A stretch of 64,000 nucleotides of DNA, taken from an uncultured Duncaniella sp. (GTDB taxonomy: Bacteria > Bacteroidota > Bacteroidia > Bacteroidales > Muribaculaceae). The notes under the pieces are model-generated. The model was not told the DNA's origin. It saw nothing but the letters and a program-made list of their open reading frames with translations, and searched no databases. The first letter of the stretch is position 1, and each line of letters opens with the position of its first letter. Of the stretch, positions 23,387 to 31,615 are shown piece after piece. The translations under genes were made by a program, and so were the position numbers. Location of the stretch: NCBI GenBank assembly GCA_910578615.1, contig CAJTRI010000003.1:12045-76044 (forward strand), given 5' to 3'.

Positions 23387-25003
23387 CTAACTTTGTTCTT
23401 CCTTCTGCATGGCAGCTTTTACCTCGCTGTCGGAGGGCTGGTAGCCGACAGGCCATTTGGATACCTGTCCGGGGGTGCGGCCCTCGATTTCCCAGTCAAA
23501 CGGATAGAACGATGCTCCTGCGTCACGCCATGACTTTTTGCGCTTGGCGTAGACAATCAACGGAAGGGCTATGAATACGGCTACACCTATGATAAGGACA
23601 CCTACATAGACCGTGGGGCTGCCTGTCTTGATCTGGGACGGTGGTACGAAGCTGAGTATGCCGGCCAGAACCGCGCCGGAGACGCCGATGAGCGTGACGA
23701 GCCACATGCCGAACTTGCCGCCGGGAACCTTGAAGCCTCTTGTCTTGTTGGGCGCCGTGTGACGCAGTCTCACGAAGGCTGCATATATAATCACTACCAT
23801 TATGAGGTAGATGATGGTTGACATCTGGCTGAGAATCTGGTAGGCCGACTCGACTGACGGAAGCAGGACGAGTACGAGCGACAGGAGCGAGACGATAGCT
23901 GCCTGGACGTAGAGAATAGTGGTCTGGATGCCGTTCTTGTTGGTGTGTTGGAGCGAGCGCGGCAGGAATCCGGCCTTGCCGACAGCGAGAATGCCAGTCG
24001 AAGGCCCGGCAATGACGACGCTTACCTGTCCGAGGACGCCGAATGTTATAAGCACGGCCATCACGTTTCCGAGCCACGGGGCGCCGATGGATGTCCAAAG
24101 GTCGTCATAGGCCACGAGTAGGCTTTGAAGCAGGTTTATCTTGCTCTCGGGGATTACCACGCCTATGGCAAGGGTGCCGAGAATGAAGATGGCGAGGATG
24201 ATGAGCGCGGCGATAAAGACGGATTTAGGGAAGTCCTTTGAGGGATTCTTCATTCCGGGCACCTGCACGGCCTGTATCTCCATGCCGGCATAGAAGAGGA
24301 ATATGCTCGCTGCGAGCACGATGGTACCGAAATGGGAGAAGTCAGGCCAGAAAGGCTTGTCGAGCGGCAGATTGACGGTTTTGCCCATCAGGAGATAGAC
24401 CACGCCCATGATTATAAGGACTGCGGCCGGGATGATTGTGCCGAAAAGTCCTCCGAGAGTGCTCAGCTTGTTGGCATAGCGCATACCTCGGAAGGTGTTG
24501 AACGTGCACACCCAGTAGACACCGAGCACTATGAGCAGCGTATAGACGCGGTTTCCGGCGAGTTTGGCGTCAAAGGCTTCCGGCCAGAATATATAGGCAA
24601 GCGAAACGGCTCCGAACATGAGTACGGCAGGAAACCAGATTACTACCATCTGCCAGTCAAGATACATGCTGAGCCAGCCTGTGCGGGTGCCGAAAGCCTC
24701 TGAAACCCAGCGGAAGACGCCGCCGGAACGGGTGTAGGTAGATGCAAGTTCGGCGCAGACGAGAGCATAGGGCACCAGAAATACCAGTGCCGCGAAAACG
24801 TAATAGAAAATTGATGTGAGTCCGAACTCGGCCTGAGAGGCGAGTCCTCGCATACTGACGATGGTCGTCACGATCATGATGGCCATTGCCATCATGGAGA
24901 TCTGCCTCACGCCTCCTTTCGGGTGGTTGTGGGGCGTCTCCTCTTTGATACCGCCTTTGACAGATGACTGTTGAGACGTGGAAGGTATATTTTCGGTAGC
25001 CAT
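23387..25003 (-). CDS. APC-family amino acid antiporter, GadC-like
   Basis: 538 residues. A hydrophilic N-terminus of about 30 residues precedes 12 or so membrane helices. The first contains the APC-type GLASQAEFG segment, and later FYAGMEIQAVQVPGMKNPSKDFPKS matches the glutamate/GABA antiporter group. A C-terminal cytoplasmic tail of about 60 residues is present, as in GadC, where the tail plugs the path at neutral pH. Such proteins swap an amino acid for its decarboxylated amine. It lies 124 bases downstream of a decarboxylase-family gene on the same strand, which fits that role. The substrate is unknown. Confidence 0.82.
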   Translation of the reverse strand: MATENIPSTSQQSSVKGGIKEETPHNHPKGGVRQISMMAMAIMIVTTIVSMRGLASQAEFGLTSIFYYVFAALVFLVPYALVCAELASTYTRSGGVFRWVSEAFGTRTGWLSMYLDWQMVVIWFPAVLMFGAVSLAYIFWPEAFDAKLAGNRVYTLLIVLGVYWVCTFNTFRGMRYANKLSTLGGLFGTIIPAAVLIIMGVVYLLMGKTVNLPLDKPFWPDFSHFGTIVLAASIFLFYAGMEIQAVQVPGMKNPSKDFPKSVFIAALIILAIFILGTLAIGVVIPESKINLLQSLLVAYDDLWTSIGAPWLGNVMAVLITFGVLGQVSVVIAGPSTGILAVGKAGFLPRSLQHTNKNGIQTTILYVQAAIVSLLSLVLVLLPSVESAYQILSQMSTIIYLIMVVIIYAAFVRLRHTAPNKTRGFKVPGGKFGMWLVTLIGVSGAVLAGILSFVPPSQIKTGSPTVYVGVLIIGVAVFIALPLIVYAKRKKSWRDAGASFYPFDWEIEGRTPGQVSKWPVGYQPSDSEVKAAMQKEEQS

Positions 25004-25026
25004 AGCGGTTGAGTTTGTTATGATGA

Positions 25027-25073
25027 AAAGAAAAAATAAGGGGCCGATATCGGTTTTATCCGGTACCGGCCCC
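25027..25073 (-). terminator. Terminator between the decarboxylase and antiporter genes
   Basis: Arms 25040-25053 and 25060-25073 pair over 14 bases with two mismatches. On the minus strand TTATTTTTTCTTTTC follows directly. It should end or attenuate the decarboxylase transcript before the antiporter. A second hairpin (GTCGCAG/CTGCGAC, 25088-25113) lies closer to the decarboxylase stop. Confidence 0.75.
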
Positions 25074-25127
25074 CGACTTAGAGTGAGTCGCAGTCCAAGA
25101 CTGTCCTGCGACAGTATTTTTTAGTTT

Positions 25128-26285
25128 TTAACGGGCGGGATAAATCACTGGATAAGCCTCGGCAAGCTTGGTGCCGACCTTATAGTGTACGCCGGGCTGG
25201 GCGGTGAAGCTTACATTGCTGCCGGCTTCGAATATCATCACTATGTCTGATCCGCCGAACTGGAAGTATGAGATTTCCTCACCCTTGTGGAGCACGCGTC
25301 CTTCCTCGGCTGTCAGCACTACGGATGAAACCTGGGCCATACCCATAGGCAGGACGGCAACAAGACCGATAGGGCTGTCGATGACGATAAGGCCTCGGCA
25401 CTGCATGAACTCGTATCCTGGGGAGTCGGGAGCGTCAAGATGGCGTATCATCTGGACATGATTGCGTCCGTCGGCCACTTTCTGATCCTGGTCGGCCACC
25501 ACTTCGAGATATACGGTACCCTGTATGAAGCGTGATTCAAGTACACGGCCTCCGACAGGGGCATGCTGGCGGTGATAGTCGGTGGTGTTGAGGAATGCAT
25601 GCATCCACTGTCCGCCTTTGAAACGATCCTTGTAGGGACTGCCGGCGAGAAGTTCGTCGAGTTTCCAGCGGATTCCCTTGATGTCGACCTCTGAATCAGT
25701 GCTTACCTCCCATTGTCCGCCGAATGTGGAGTCTGCCGGAGAGGTGATTATACGGCTGTCTTCTATTGCAGCGATGGGGTGTGTGCCGGGTTTGAAATGG
25801 CGGGCGAAGAATTCGTTGAAGGTCTTCCAGCCTCCGTGAGGCTGTATGTACATGTCCATGTCATAGGCGGGAGAGTCATAGTATGACTGCACTGCCTCGG
25901 GAGTGAGCGATTCGGGCTGATCCATCCATTTTCCGAATTCCTGGATGTATTTTCTCATCCATAGGGAAAGCGGGGTGAGAGGCTCGGCGGGATCGTGGGG
26001 CATAACGGCGTTTTGAAGGCTCTTTACCGGCTCTTGGTCAAGAATGAAGTAGAAGAGGCAGACGTGTTTGTAGACTATCTTGCCGGGCTGGTTTTCGACA
26101 GGAACCCATGTCATCTGGGCGTCGAGCCAGTTGTAGTAGTCTTCAAGGGAGTTCATTTCGTCCATCTCTACTGCATTGTAGGATTTGGCATTTTCAAACG
26201 CCTTCTGAAATTTGTCCTGCCAGTTGTTTTTCTGAATCATGTCGAGGAGTTCCTGCACGATTGGCTGATGAGAGGTCTGTGCCAT
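25128..26285 (-). CDS. Phosphatidylserine-decarboxylase-family protein, possible amino acid decarboxylase
   Basis: 385 residues. An N-terminal domain of about 120 residues resembles the PSDC domain found only in non-phospholipid members of the family. The decarboxylase domain follows, with Asp185 in SPAD, His238/His241 in DYHRQHAP, and Ser346 in FQFGGSD, where the chain would self-cleave to make the pyruvoyl cofactor. The triad is complete. No membrane segment is present, unlike true phosphatidylserine decarboxylases, so it is likely a soluble enzyme acting on a free amino acid. In the fungus Psilocybe, PsiD of this type decarboxylates tryptophan. Substrate here is unknown. The start was set at MAQTSHQP. 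Confidence 0.8.
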   Translation of the reverse strand: MAQTSHQPIVQELLDMIQKNNWQDKFQKAFENAKSYNAVEMDEMNSLEDYYNWLDAQMTWVPVENQPGKIVYKHVCLFYFILDQEPVKSLQNAVMPHDPAEPLTPLSLWMRKYIQEFGKWMDQPESLTPEAVQSYYDSPAYDMDMYIQPHGGWKTFNEFFARHFKPGTHPIAAIEDSRIITSPADSTFGGQWEVSTDSEVDIKGIRWKLDELLAGSPYKDRFKGGQWMHAFLNTTDYHRQHAPVGGRVLESRFIQGTVYLEVVADQDQKVADGRNHVQMIRHLDAPDSPGYEFMQCRGLIVIDSPIGLVAVLPMGMAQVSSVVLTAEEGRVLHKGEEISYFQFGGSDIVMIFEAGSNVSFTAQPGVHYKVGTKLAEAYPVIYPAR

Positions 26286-26421
26286 GTTAGGTGAGAGATA
26301 AAATATTAGTAATTTTGTGTTTTTTTGTTCCGTTGCAGGGAAACTCCCCTGTGTCAGACTCATCTATACCAACATTGCATTTTGAGGAAATGTTCGGTGG
26401 CCGGAAATCGTTTAGATATTT

Positions 26422-26466
26422 TAACTTTGTAAGTCTGCCGTTAACTGCCGTTAAATTGTATATTTG
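26422..26466 (+). promoter_or_regulatory. Tandem promoter boxes and a duplicated 10-base site upstream of the HTH/S24 gene
   Basis: Two -7 boxes match TAnnTTTG: TAACTTTG at 26422-26429 and TATATTTG at 26459-26466. Between them CTGCCGTTAA occurs twice head to tail (26435-26444 and 26445-26454). The repeat fills the spacer of the second promoter, a good place for a repressor to bind. No strong promoter is visible on the other strand for the decarboxylase gene. Confidence 0.55.
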
Positions 26467-26490
26467 CCAACGAACCCGAAAATCTTTACA

Positions 26491-27171
26491 ATGGACAAGG
26501 AATGTACCATAGCCGACAGGCTCAGACATATAATGCGGCTGCGTCATCTCAACCAGCGCCGTCTGGCCGAAATACTTAGACTTGACCCGTCCAATCTTTC
26601 GAAGGCACTGACCGGGAAACTTCCGTTTACAGAGGGACTGGTCAACCGCATAGTTGTCGATCTCGGCATCTCCAAGGCGTGGCTTCAAAGAGGGGTCGGT
26701 GTGCCTTTCGAGAAAGAGGCGGTGGCAAGGGAGCTTGCCATAACGGTTCCGATAGAGCCTGAGGAGGTCGCGTCAGGCACCCCTGTCTATGACCTTGACG
26801 TGACAGCCGGGTACAGGAGCCTCGCGGAGATTTTCGGTGAGATTCATCCTGTGGGGCGTGTGATGCTCCCGGAAATTCCCGGAAATTGCAGTCTTGTGAA
26901 AGTGAGGGGAGACAGTATGGCTCCGAAGATATGTCCCGGCGGATATGTGGCCATAAGGCCTATCGTCAATCCGAGAAATATCTTCTGGGGGCAGATATAT
27001 GTGGTGGAACTTGAAGAAATGCGTCTTGTGAAGTTTGTCAGACGCCATCCCGATCCGGGGAAAATAATACTTCACAGTGACAATCCCCGATATGACGATA
27101 TGGACGTTGACCGTTCTGACATCCGCTCTCTCTACATAGTCGAGGCGATACTTAACTATGAGGTGCAGTAG
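26491..27171 (+). CDS. HTH transcription regulator with S24 (LexA/CI-like) domain
   Basis: 226 residues. An N-terminal Xre-type helix-turn-helix (about 5-65, with NQRRLAEILRLDPSNLSKALTG as the recognition region) is followed by a C-terminal S24 peptidase-like domain. That domain has the serine in GDSMAP and the lysine in RLVKFVRR, so self-cleavage is possible. It could be a repressor that responds to stress. It is divergent from the decarboxylase module and may control it and itself. Its stop overlaps the convergent phosphopantetheinyl transferase gene by 16 bases. Confidence 0.82.
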   Translation: MDKECTIADRLRHIMRLRHLNQRRLAEILRLDPSNLSKALTGKLPFTEGLVNRIVVDLGISKAWLQRGVGVPFEKEAVARELAITVPIEPEEVASGTPVYDLDVTAGYRSLAEIFGEIHPVGRVMLPEIPGNCSLVKVRGDSMAPKICPGGYVAIRPIVNPRNIFWGQIYVVELEEMRLVKFVRRHPDPGKIILHSDNPRYDDMDVDRSDIRSLYIVEAILNYEVQ

Positions 27172-27680
27172 GCTATCAGCTCTCCTCTGTCAGTCTCCTC
27201 GAATGAGAGACTGACTACCTTCCCTATTGCTGAGGCGGTTGACATGTCGGTAGAGAGTATTATCTCTGTCAGAGATAGTCCCGGTGTGCGCATGAGCTTG
27301 TAGACAGCCTCCTTGGCTGTCCAATAGCGGAGAAGCAGGCCGAGAGTGTCTGGCGCGTCATCCGCCTCGATACGGGCGGCTTCCTCCGTGCTAAGGAACT
27401 TTTCCTTGACCCGTGCAAGCTGCGCGCGAGGAGTCTCGATATCTATGCCGACAGGCTGATCCGAGACGGCCATCACGCATGTCGATGACGAGTGGGAGAT
27501 GGAGATATGGATTTCCGGGTGGTTTTCGATGAAAGGTGCTCCGTCAGGATAATGGGCCAGCACGGCCTCGAACGGGAACGCCTTTTCTGTCAGTCGTCTG
27601 ACTGCTGCAAGTTCGGCCTGTCTTCGTCCACCCGGTGCTTCGGAAACCTTCTCTATCCCGGTGGTATATACAAGAATCAT
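27156..27680 (-). CDS. 4'-phosphopantetheinyl transferase
   Basis: 174 residues, Sfp/AcpT-like in length. The magnesium and CoA motifs GIDIE and WTAKEAVYKL are intact, separated by 44 residues, and the ISISHSSS segment precedes the first. It moves the phosphopantetheine arm of coenzyme A onto a carrier-protein serine, such as acyl carrier protein. The start at 27680 overlaps the gldD stop by 4 bases; the longer open frame upstream has no family resemblance. This gene follows gldE and gldD in many Bacteroidetes. Confidence 0.9.
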   Translation of the reverse strand: MILVYTTGIEKVSEAPGGRRQAELAAVRRLTEKAFPFEAVLAHYPDGAPFIENHPEIHISISHSSSTCVMAVSDQPVGIDIETPRAQLARVKEKFLSTEEAARIEADDAPDTLGLLLRYWTAKEAVYKLMRTPGLSLTEIILSTDMSTASAIGKVVSLSFEETDRGELIAYCTS

Positions 27681-28240
27681 TGCAGGGATTTCAGCATGGT
27701 GAGAATGTCGAGGCTCACACTGTCGATGACCGGTGTCACGGAATCGGGAGCCGTTCCGGCAGGGAGCTGCATGTATAGTGCCCCGCTCACTATCCTGTCG
27801 TCCTTTCGGGCAAGTAGCTGCACAGGTGTCGAGAGTGACGTGTGGCTGGTCACCATCTCGCAATCCCATCCTCCTTCCGAGACGAGGGTTGTTAGCACGC
27901 CTTCTGAGCCGGCGAGATTCAGAGCCATTCTCTCGCGACGGTTGGCCATTACGTGTGTCACGGAATCTTGATGAGTCACATTGATGACGCTTAGGTAGAC
28001 GTTTGCCTCGAACCCCACGGGATATTTTATGGTGACCCATGTGTTGTCTTTCCCACGCACCTCGACAGAGGCTGTGGCTCCTGTGTTGATGGCTATCCCG
28101 GTGTCTCCGACATCCATGATTTCAAAGTCGTGGGCCGGCATTTCGATGCGTGGATAGGCCTCTGGTTTCGGGACAGAGTGTTCGACGCCCGGACAGGCTG
28201 TGAGCATCAAGGAAAGTATTATTGTCGCCGCCGGCCTCAT
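27677..28240 (-). CDS. gldD: GldD-like lipoprotein
   Basis: 187 residues. The lipoprotein signal ends in LTAC with Cys16. The early segment PKPEAYPRIEMP is the GldD hallmark (PKPxGYxRIxxP). Length fits GldD. In gliding Flavobacterium GldD is needed for motility and type IX secretion; non-gliding gut relatives keep it with an unknown envelope role. It lies between gldE and the phosphopantetheinyl transferase gene, with 4-base overlaps on both sides, the usual arrangement. Confidence 0.82.
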   Translation of the reverse strand: MRPAATIILSLMLTACPGVEHSVPKPEAYPRIEMPAHDFEIMDVGDTGIAINTGATASVEVRGKDNTWVTIKYPVGFEANVYLSVINVTHQDSVTHVMANRRERMALNLAGSEGVLTTLVSEGGWDCEMVTSHTSLSTPVQLLARKDDRIVSGALYMQLPAGTAPDSVTPVIDSVSLDILTMLKSLQ

Positions 28241-29628
28241 ACGTTGCGGAATGATTCGGCGGTCTCGTCGGATTGTACCTCAGGCATGATTTTGACCCGG
28301 ATATTGACTATACGGTGCTGGTGTATGTTGAGCACGAGGAACCGGCAACGTCCGTAGACGATTGATTCCTTCTCCTTGGGGAAGTCTCCCTTTATAGCGA
28401 GAAGCATTCCGGCAAGGGTGTCGCAGTCCTCTGTCACGGAAGCATAGTAGTCCTCTTCTTCTTCAAGGCCGGTGATGCGGAAGAAGTCGTTAAGGAGGGT
28501 CTTCCCTTCGAATACGTATGTGTCATCAGGAAGGCGGCGGTAGGTTTCCTCTACCTCGTCATATTCATCGTCGATGTCTCCTACTATTTCTTCGAGCACG
28601 TCTTCGAGGGTCACTATACCCTGCGTGCCGCCGAATTCGTCTATCACTATGGCAAGGTGGACACGGCGCGAGCGGAAATCTTCGAGCAGGTCGTCAATCA
28701 TCCTTGACTCGGGAACGAAATATGGTTCACGCATGAGTGTCTGCCAGTCAAAGTCATCGTTTCCGGCCTTTCCCACGTAGGGTAGGAGGTCTCGTGAATA
28801 AAGGACTCCTTTGATATTGTCCATGGTTCCGTCATATACGGGAAGGCGGGCAAATCCGCTTTCTATCACCACTTTCATCACTTCTTTGAACGGGGTTTCC
28901 ATGTCAAGGCCCGTGATGTCTACCCTCGGGGTCATGACCTCCGAGGCCGTGGTGTCGCCGAATTTCAGGATTCCTTCGAGTATTTCTTTGTTCTGTGAAG
29001 GGTCGACATCGGCTATTTCGAGCGCCTGCGAAAGGTCATCGGCAGTGACAGCGGTATCTTTCTTGGTTACCACCTTGTTGACTATTACCGAGCTTTTGAC
29101 GAGCAGTGATGACAACGGATAAAATATCCTCACGCATAGTGACAGCGGCCCCTCTGCCATTCTGGCCCAGCCCAGATTGTTGGAGTTGGCATACAGTTTG
29201 GGCAGGATTTCGCCGAAAAGGAGGATGAGGAATGTCAGTATTACGGATTGGAGTATGAAACTGAGCACAGGACTCATGCCATCGAAGATGGGGCCGAGTG
29301 CGAAGTTGCATAGCACGACGATTGTGACGTTGACCAGATTGTTGGCTATGAGGATTGTTGCCAACAGGCGTTCGGGTATTCCGAGCAGCCGGAGGATGTT
29401 TTTCCCTTTTGTGCTCCCCTCGATTTCCTCGCACTGCGATGGGGTGAGAGAGAAGAACGCGATCTCGCTTCCCGAGACGAAACCCGAGATGAAAAGGGAG
29501 ACCACGGCAAGGGCGAGAGCCACTATCCGGGCGCCGCTCATGGGCGCCACTGAGAGAAGAGGATTGTGTGAGAGGTAGGATAAAAGGTCGGCCAAAGCCT
29601 CTGTGGCCGGTAACGGATCTGTGTCCAA
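28237..29628 (-). CDS. gldE: GldE-like CNNM/CBS transporter-family protein
   Basis: 463 residues. A signal-like leader and four membrane helices of a CNNM (DUF21) domain lie at about 35-200. A CBS pair follows at about 215-340, with VMTPRVDITGLD at its start, and a CorC/HlyC C-terminal domain from about 360. Related proteins (CorC, CNNM) deal with magnesium or cobalt efflux. The gene order gldE-gldD-PPTase identifies the branch. The promoter at 29687-29694 is well placed. Confidence 0.88.
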   Translation of the reverse strand: MDTDPLPATEALADLLSYLSHNPLLSVAPMSGARIVALALAVVSLFISGFVSGSEIAFFSLTPSQCEEIEGSTKGKNILRLLGIPERLLATILIANNLVNVTIVVLCNFALGPIFDGMSPVLSFILQSVILTFLILLFGEILPKLYANSNNLGWARMAEGPLSLCVRIFYPLSSLLVKSSVIVNKVVTKKDTAVTADDLSQALEIADVDPSQNKEILEGILKFGDTTASEVMTPRVDITGLDMETPFKEVMKVVIESGFARLPVYDGTMDNIKGVLYSRDLLPYVGKAGNDDFDWQTLMREPYFVPESRMIDDLLEDFRSRRVHLAIVIDEFGGTQGIVTLEDVLEEIVGDIDDEYDEVEETYRRLPDDTYVFEGKTLLNDFFRITGLEEEEDYYASVTEDCDTLAGMLLAIKGDFPKEKESIVYGRCRFLVLNIHQHRIVNIRVKIMPEVQSDETAESFRNV

Positions 29629-29686
29629 GTGATGAGCTGGTTAGTTAGACTTAGTCATGTAGAGGGCGTATGGCCCGTTTGTCCTG

Positions 29687-29694
29687 CAAAGATA
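29687..29694 (-). promoter_or_regulatory. -7 promoter box for gldE-gldD-PPTase
   Basis: The minus strand reads TATCTTTG, with TTTG opposite 29714-29717 and a 19-base spacer. Confidence 0.68.
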
Positions 29695-29738
29695 ATGATT
29701 TATATTGACACGGCAAAGCCGTGTGTCCGAATGGATGG

Positions 29739-29773
29739 AAAAAGCGCCGGAAACCATCGGCTCCGGCGCTTTT
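29739..29773 (-). terminator. Terminator after gpmI
   Basis: Perfect 11-bp arms (29739-29749-ish AAAAGCGCCGG with 29763-29773) around a 12-base loop. The arms themselves end in A/T runs, so it works on the minus strand for gpmI. Confidence 0.82.
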
Positions 29774-29813
29774 ATGGTATACATATGTCACTGTCACTGT
29801 GATATGGCGAGGC

Positions 29814-31325
29814 TCAGACAAGGGCGTTGCCTGTCATCTCGGCGGGCTGGGGAAGACCCATGATTTTGAGGATGGTCGGGGCAACGTCGGCCAGACGTCC
29901 GTCAGCCACGTGCGCATCCTTGTTCCCGGATACATACACGCAGGGAACGGGGTTGAGGGAGTGTGCGGTGTTGGGTGTGCCGTCGGCATTGATGGCGTTG
30001 TCGGCGTTTCCGTGGTCGGCGATGATGATCACCTCGTATCCGGCTTTCTTGGCGGCTTCCACCGTGTCTTTCACGCATTCGTCAACGGCCTTGACAGCCT
30101 TGCAGATGGCCTCGTATACGCCGGTGTGTCCCACCATGTCGCCGTTGGCATAGTTCACAACGATGAAGTCATATTTCTCCTCGCCGATGGCCTTGACAAG
30201 CTCGTCCTTGACCTCATATGCGCTCATCTCGGGTTTGAGGTCATATGTGGCCACCTTGGGTGAGGCCACGAGTATGCGCTCCTCGCCTTCGTAGGGTGCT
30301 TCGCGGCCACCGTTGAAGAAGAATGTCACGTGGGCATATTTCTCAGTCTCGGCTATGTGGAGCTGTTTCTTGTCGAGGGATGACAGATACTCGCCGAGAG
30401 TGTTTTCCACATTTTCCTTGGGGAAGAGGATGTGGACGCCTGTGAACGATGCGTCATAGGGGGTCATGCAGTAATATTGCAGACCGGGGACAACCTTCAT
30501 GTCGGCCTCGGGTATGTCGTGCTGGGTCAGGGCCACGGTAAGTTCCTTGGCGCGGTCGTTGCGGTAGTTGAAGAAGATCACGGAGTCGCCTTCCTTGATG
30601 GTTCCGTCAACGGAGGAGTTGTGGATGGGCTTTATGAACTCGTCGGTGACGTCGTTGTCATAGCTTTCCTGCACGGCCTTGGCCATGTCGGCGGCCTGTT
30701 CTCCCTCCCCTTTCACGAGAAGGTCATATGCCACCTTGACGCGTTCCCAGCGCTTGTCTCTGTCCATGGCATAATAACGGCCTATGACGGAGGCTATCTT
30801 TCCGGCGCTTTTGTCGCAATGGGCTTGGAGCTGTTCTATAAATCCCTTTCCGCTGCGAGGGTCTGTGTCACGGCCGTCCATGAAGCAGTGGATGTAGACT
30901 TTGTCAAGTCCGTATTCCTTGGCTATGTCGCATAGGGCATAGAGATGGTCGAGTGAGGAATGCACGCCGCCGTCGCTGGTGAGGCCCATGAAGTGTATGG
31001 CCTTTCCGTTGTCACGCGCATAGGAGAAGGCGTTGATGATTTCTGGGTTTTTGAGGATAGAGCCGTCGGCACATGCCTTGTTGATCTTGACAAGATCCTG
31101 ATAGACCACGCGTCCGGCTCCTATGTTGAGGTGGCCGACCTCGGAGTTGCCCATCTGGCCGTCAGGCAGACCCACGTTCTCTCCCGAAGCTTGAAGCCTG
31201 CTGTGGGGATAGGTCTCCATCAGATAGTCCCAGTAGGGGGTGGGGGTGCTTGATATGGCGTCGCTCTTAGTGTTGTTGCCAAGGCCCCATCCGTCAAGTA
31301 TCATTAACAATGCTTTCTTTGCCAT
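29814..31325 (-). CDS. gpmI: 2,3-bisphosphoglycerate-independent phosphoglycerate mutase
   Basis: 503 residues, an alkaline-phosphatase-superfamily enzyme. Metal-binding LMILDGWGLG at the start, catalytic Ser61 in QMGNSEVGHLNIG, and the C-terminal ADHGNAD and GHTGV motifs for the two manganese ions are intact. It interconverts 3- and 2-phosphoglycerate in glycolysis. The start was trimmed by 48 codons to MAKKALLMILDG; the TAAATTTG box at 31362-31369 lies between the two candidates and supports this. Confidence 0.96.
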   Translation of the reverse strand: MAKKALLMILDGWGLGNNTKSDAISSTPTPYWDYLMETYPHSRLQASGENVGLPDGQMGNSEVGHLNIGAGRVVYQDLVKINKACADGSILKNPEIINAFSYARDNGKAIHFMGLTSDGGVHSSLDHLYALCDIAKEYGLDKVYIHCFMDGRDTDPRSGKGFIEQLQAHCDKSAGKIASVIGRYYAMDRDKRWERVKVAYDLLVKGEGEQAADMAKAVQESYDNDVTDEFIKPIHNSSVDGTIKEGDSVIFFNYRNDRAKELTVALTQHDIPEADMKVVPGLQYYCMTPYDASFTGVHILFPKENVENTLGEYLSSLDKKQLHIAETEKYAHVTFFFNGGREAPYEGEERILVASPKVATYDLKPEMSAYEVKDELVKAIGEEKYDFIVVNYANGDMVGHTGVYEAICKAVKAVDECVKDTVEAAKKAGYEVIIIADHGNADNAINADGTPNTAHSLNPVPCVYVSGNKDAHVADGRLADVAPTILKIMGLPQPAEMTGNALV

Positions 31326-31361
31326 GATTTTAAGAATTTGTACGTAGTTAGAAATTTTGCG

Positions 31362-31369
31362 CAAATTTA
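31362..31369 (-). promoter_or_regulatory. -7 promoter box for gpmI
   Basis: The minus strand reads TAAATTTG, 37 bases before the start codon. No clear -33 box. Confidence 0.55.
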
Positions 31370-31479
31370 GTGAAAAACGGCGAGATTCCGAGCCGGGATG
31401 GTGAAGAAAAATGAAAGGTTGCGGGGTGTATGGCGGTTCTCTTCTTTGCCGCAGTCTTGTTTTTTCCAATAAATACTGT

Positions 31480-31487
31480 TATTTTTG
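31480..31487 (+). promoter_or_regulatory. -7 promoter box for the kinase-like gene
   Basis: TATTTTTG with TTG at 31457-31459 and a 20-base spacer. It gives a leader of about 120 bases before the ATG at 31616. An in-frame ATG at 31532 would add a basic N-terminal tail before the signal peptide and is less likely. Confidence 0.68.
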
Positions 31488-31615
31488 CGACTAAAAGTAA
31501 CGAAAAACATAGTTTACCACGTTGTTCACCCATGAAAAAACATTTGAGAACTTTTGCTTCCTCTGCTGTGTTGAATGTTTATAAAAACCTCCTCACGGAT
31601 TTTAATACGATTATT

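Noticed and set aside
25088..25118. Plus-strand terminator (GTCGCAG/CTGCGAC followed by ATTTTTT)
   Set aside because: No plus-strand gene leads into it. It is more simply read as a stem in the 3' region of the minus-strand decarboxylase mRNA.
26491..27171. HTH/S24 gene as a prophage repressor
   Set aside because: No phage genes flank it. HTH/S24 regulators are common chromosomal genes in Bacteroidales.
27681..28040. N-terminal extension of the phosphopantetheinyl transferase frame
   Set aside because: The extra 120 codons overlap gldD in another frame and are rich in R/H/S with no family match. The enzyme starts at 27680.
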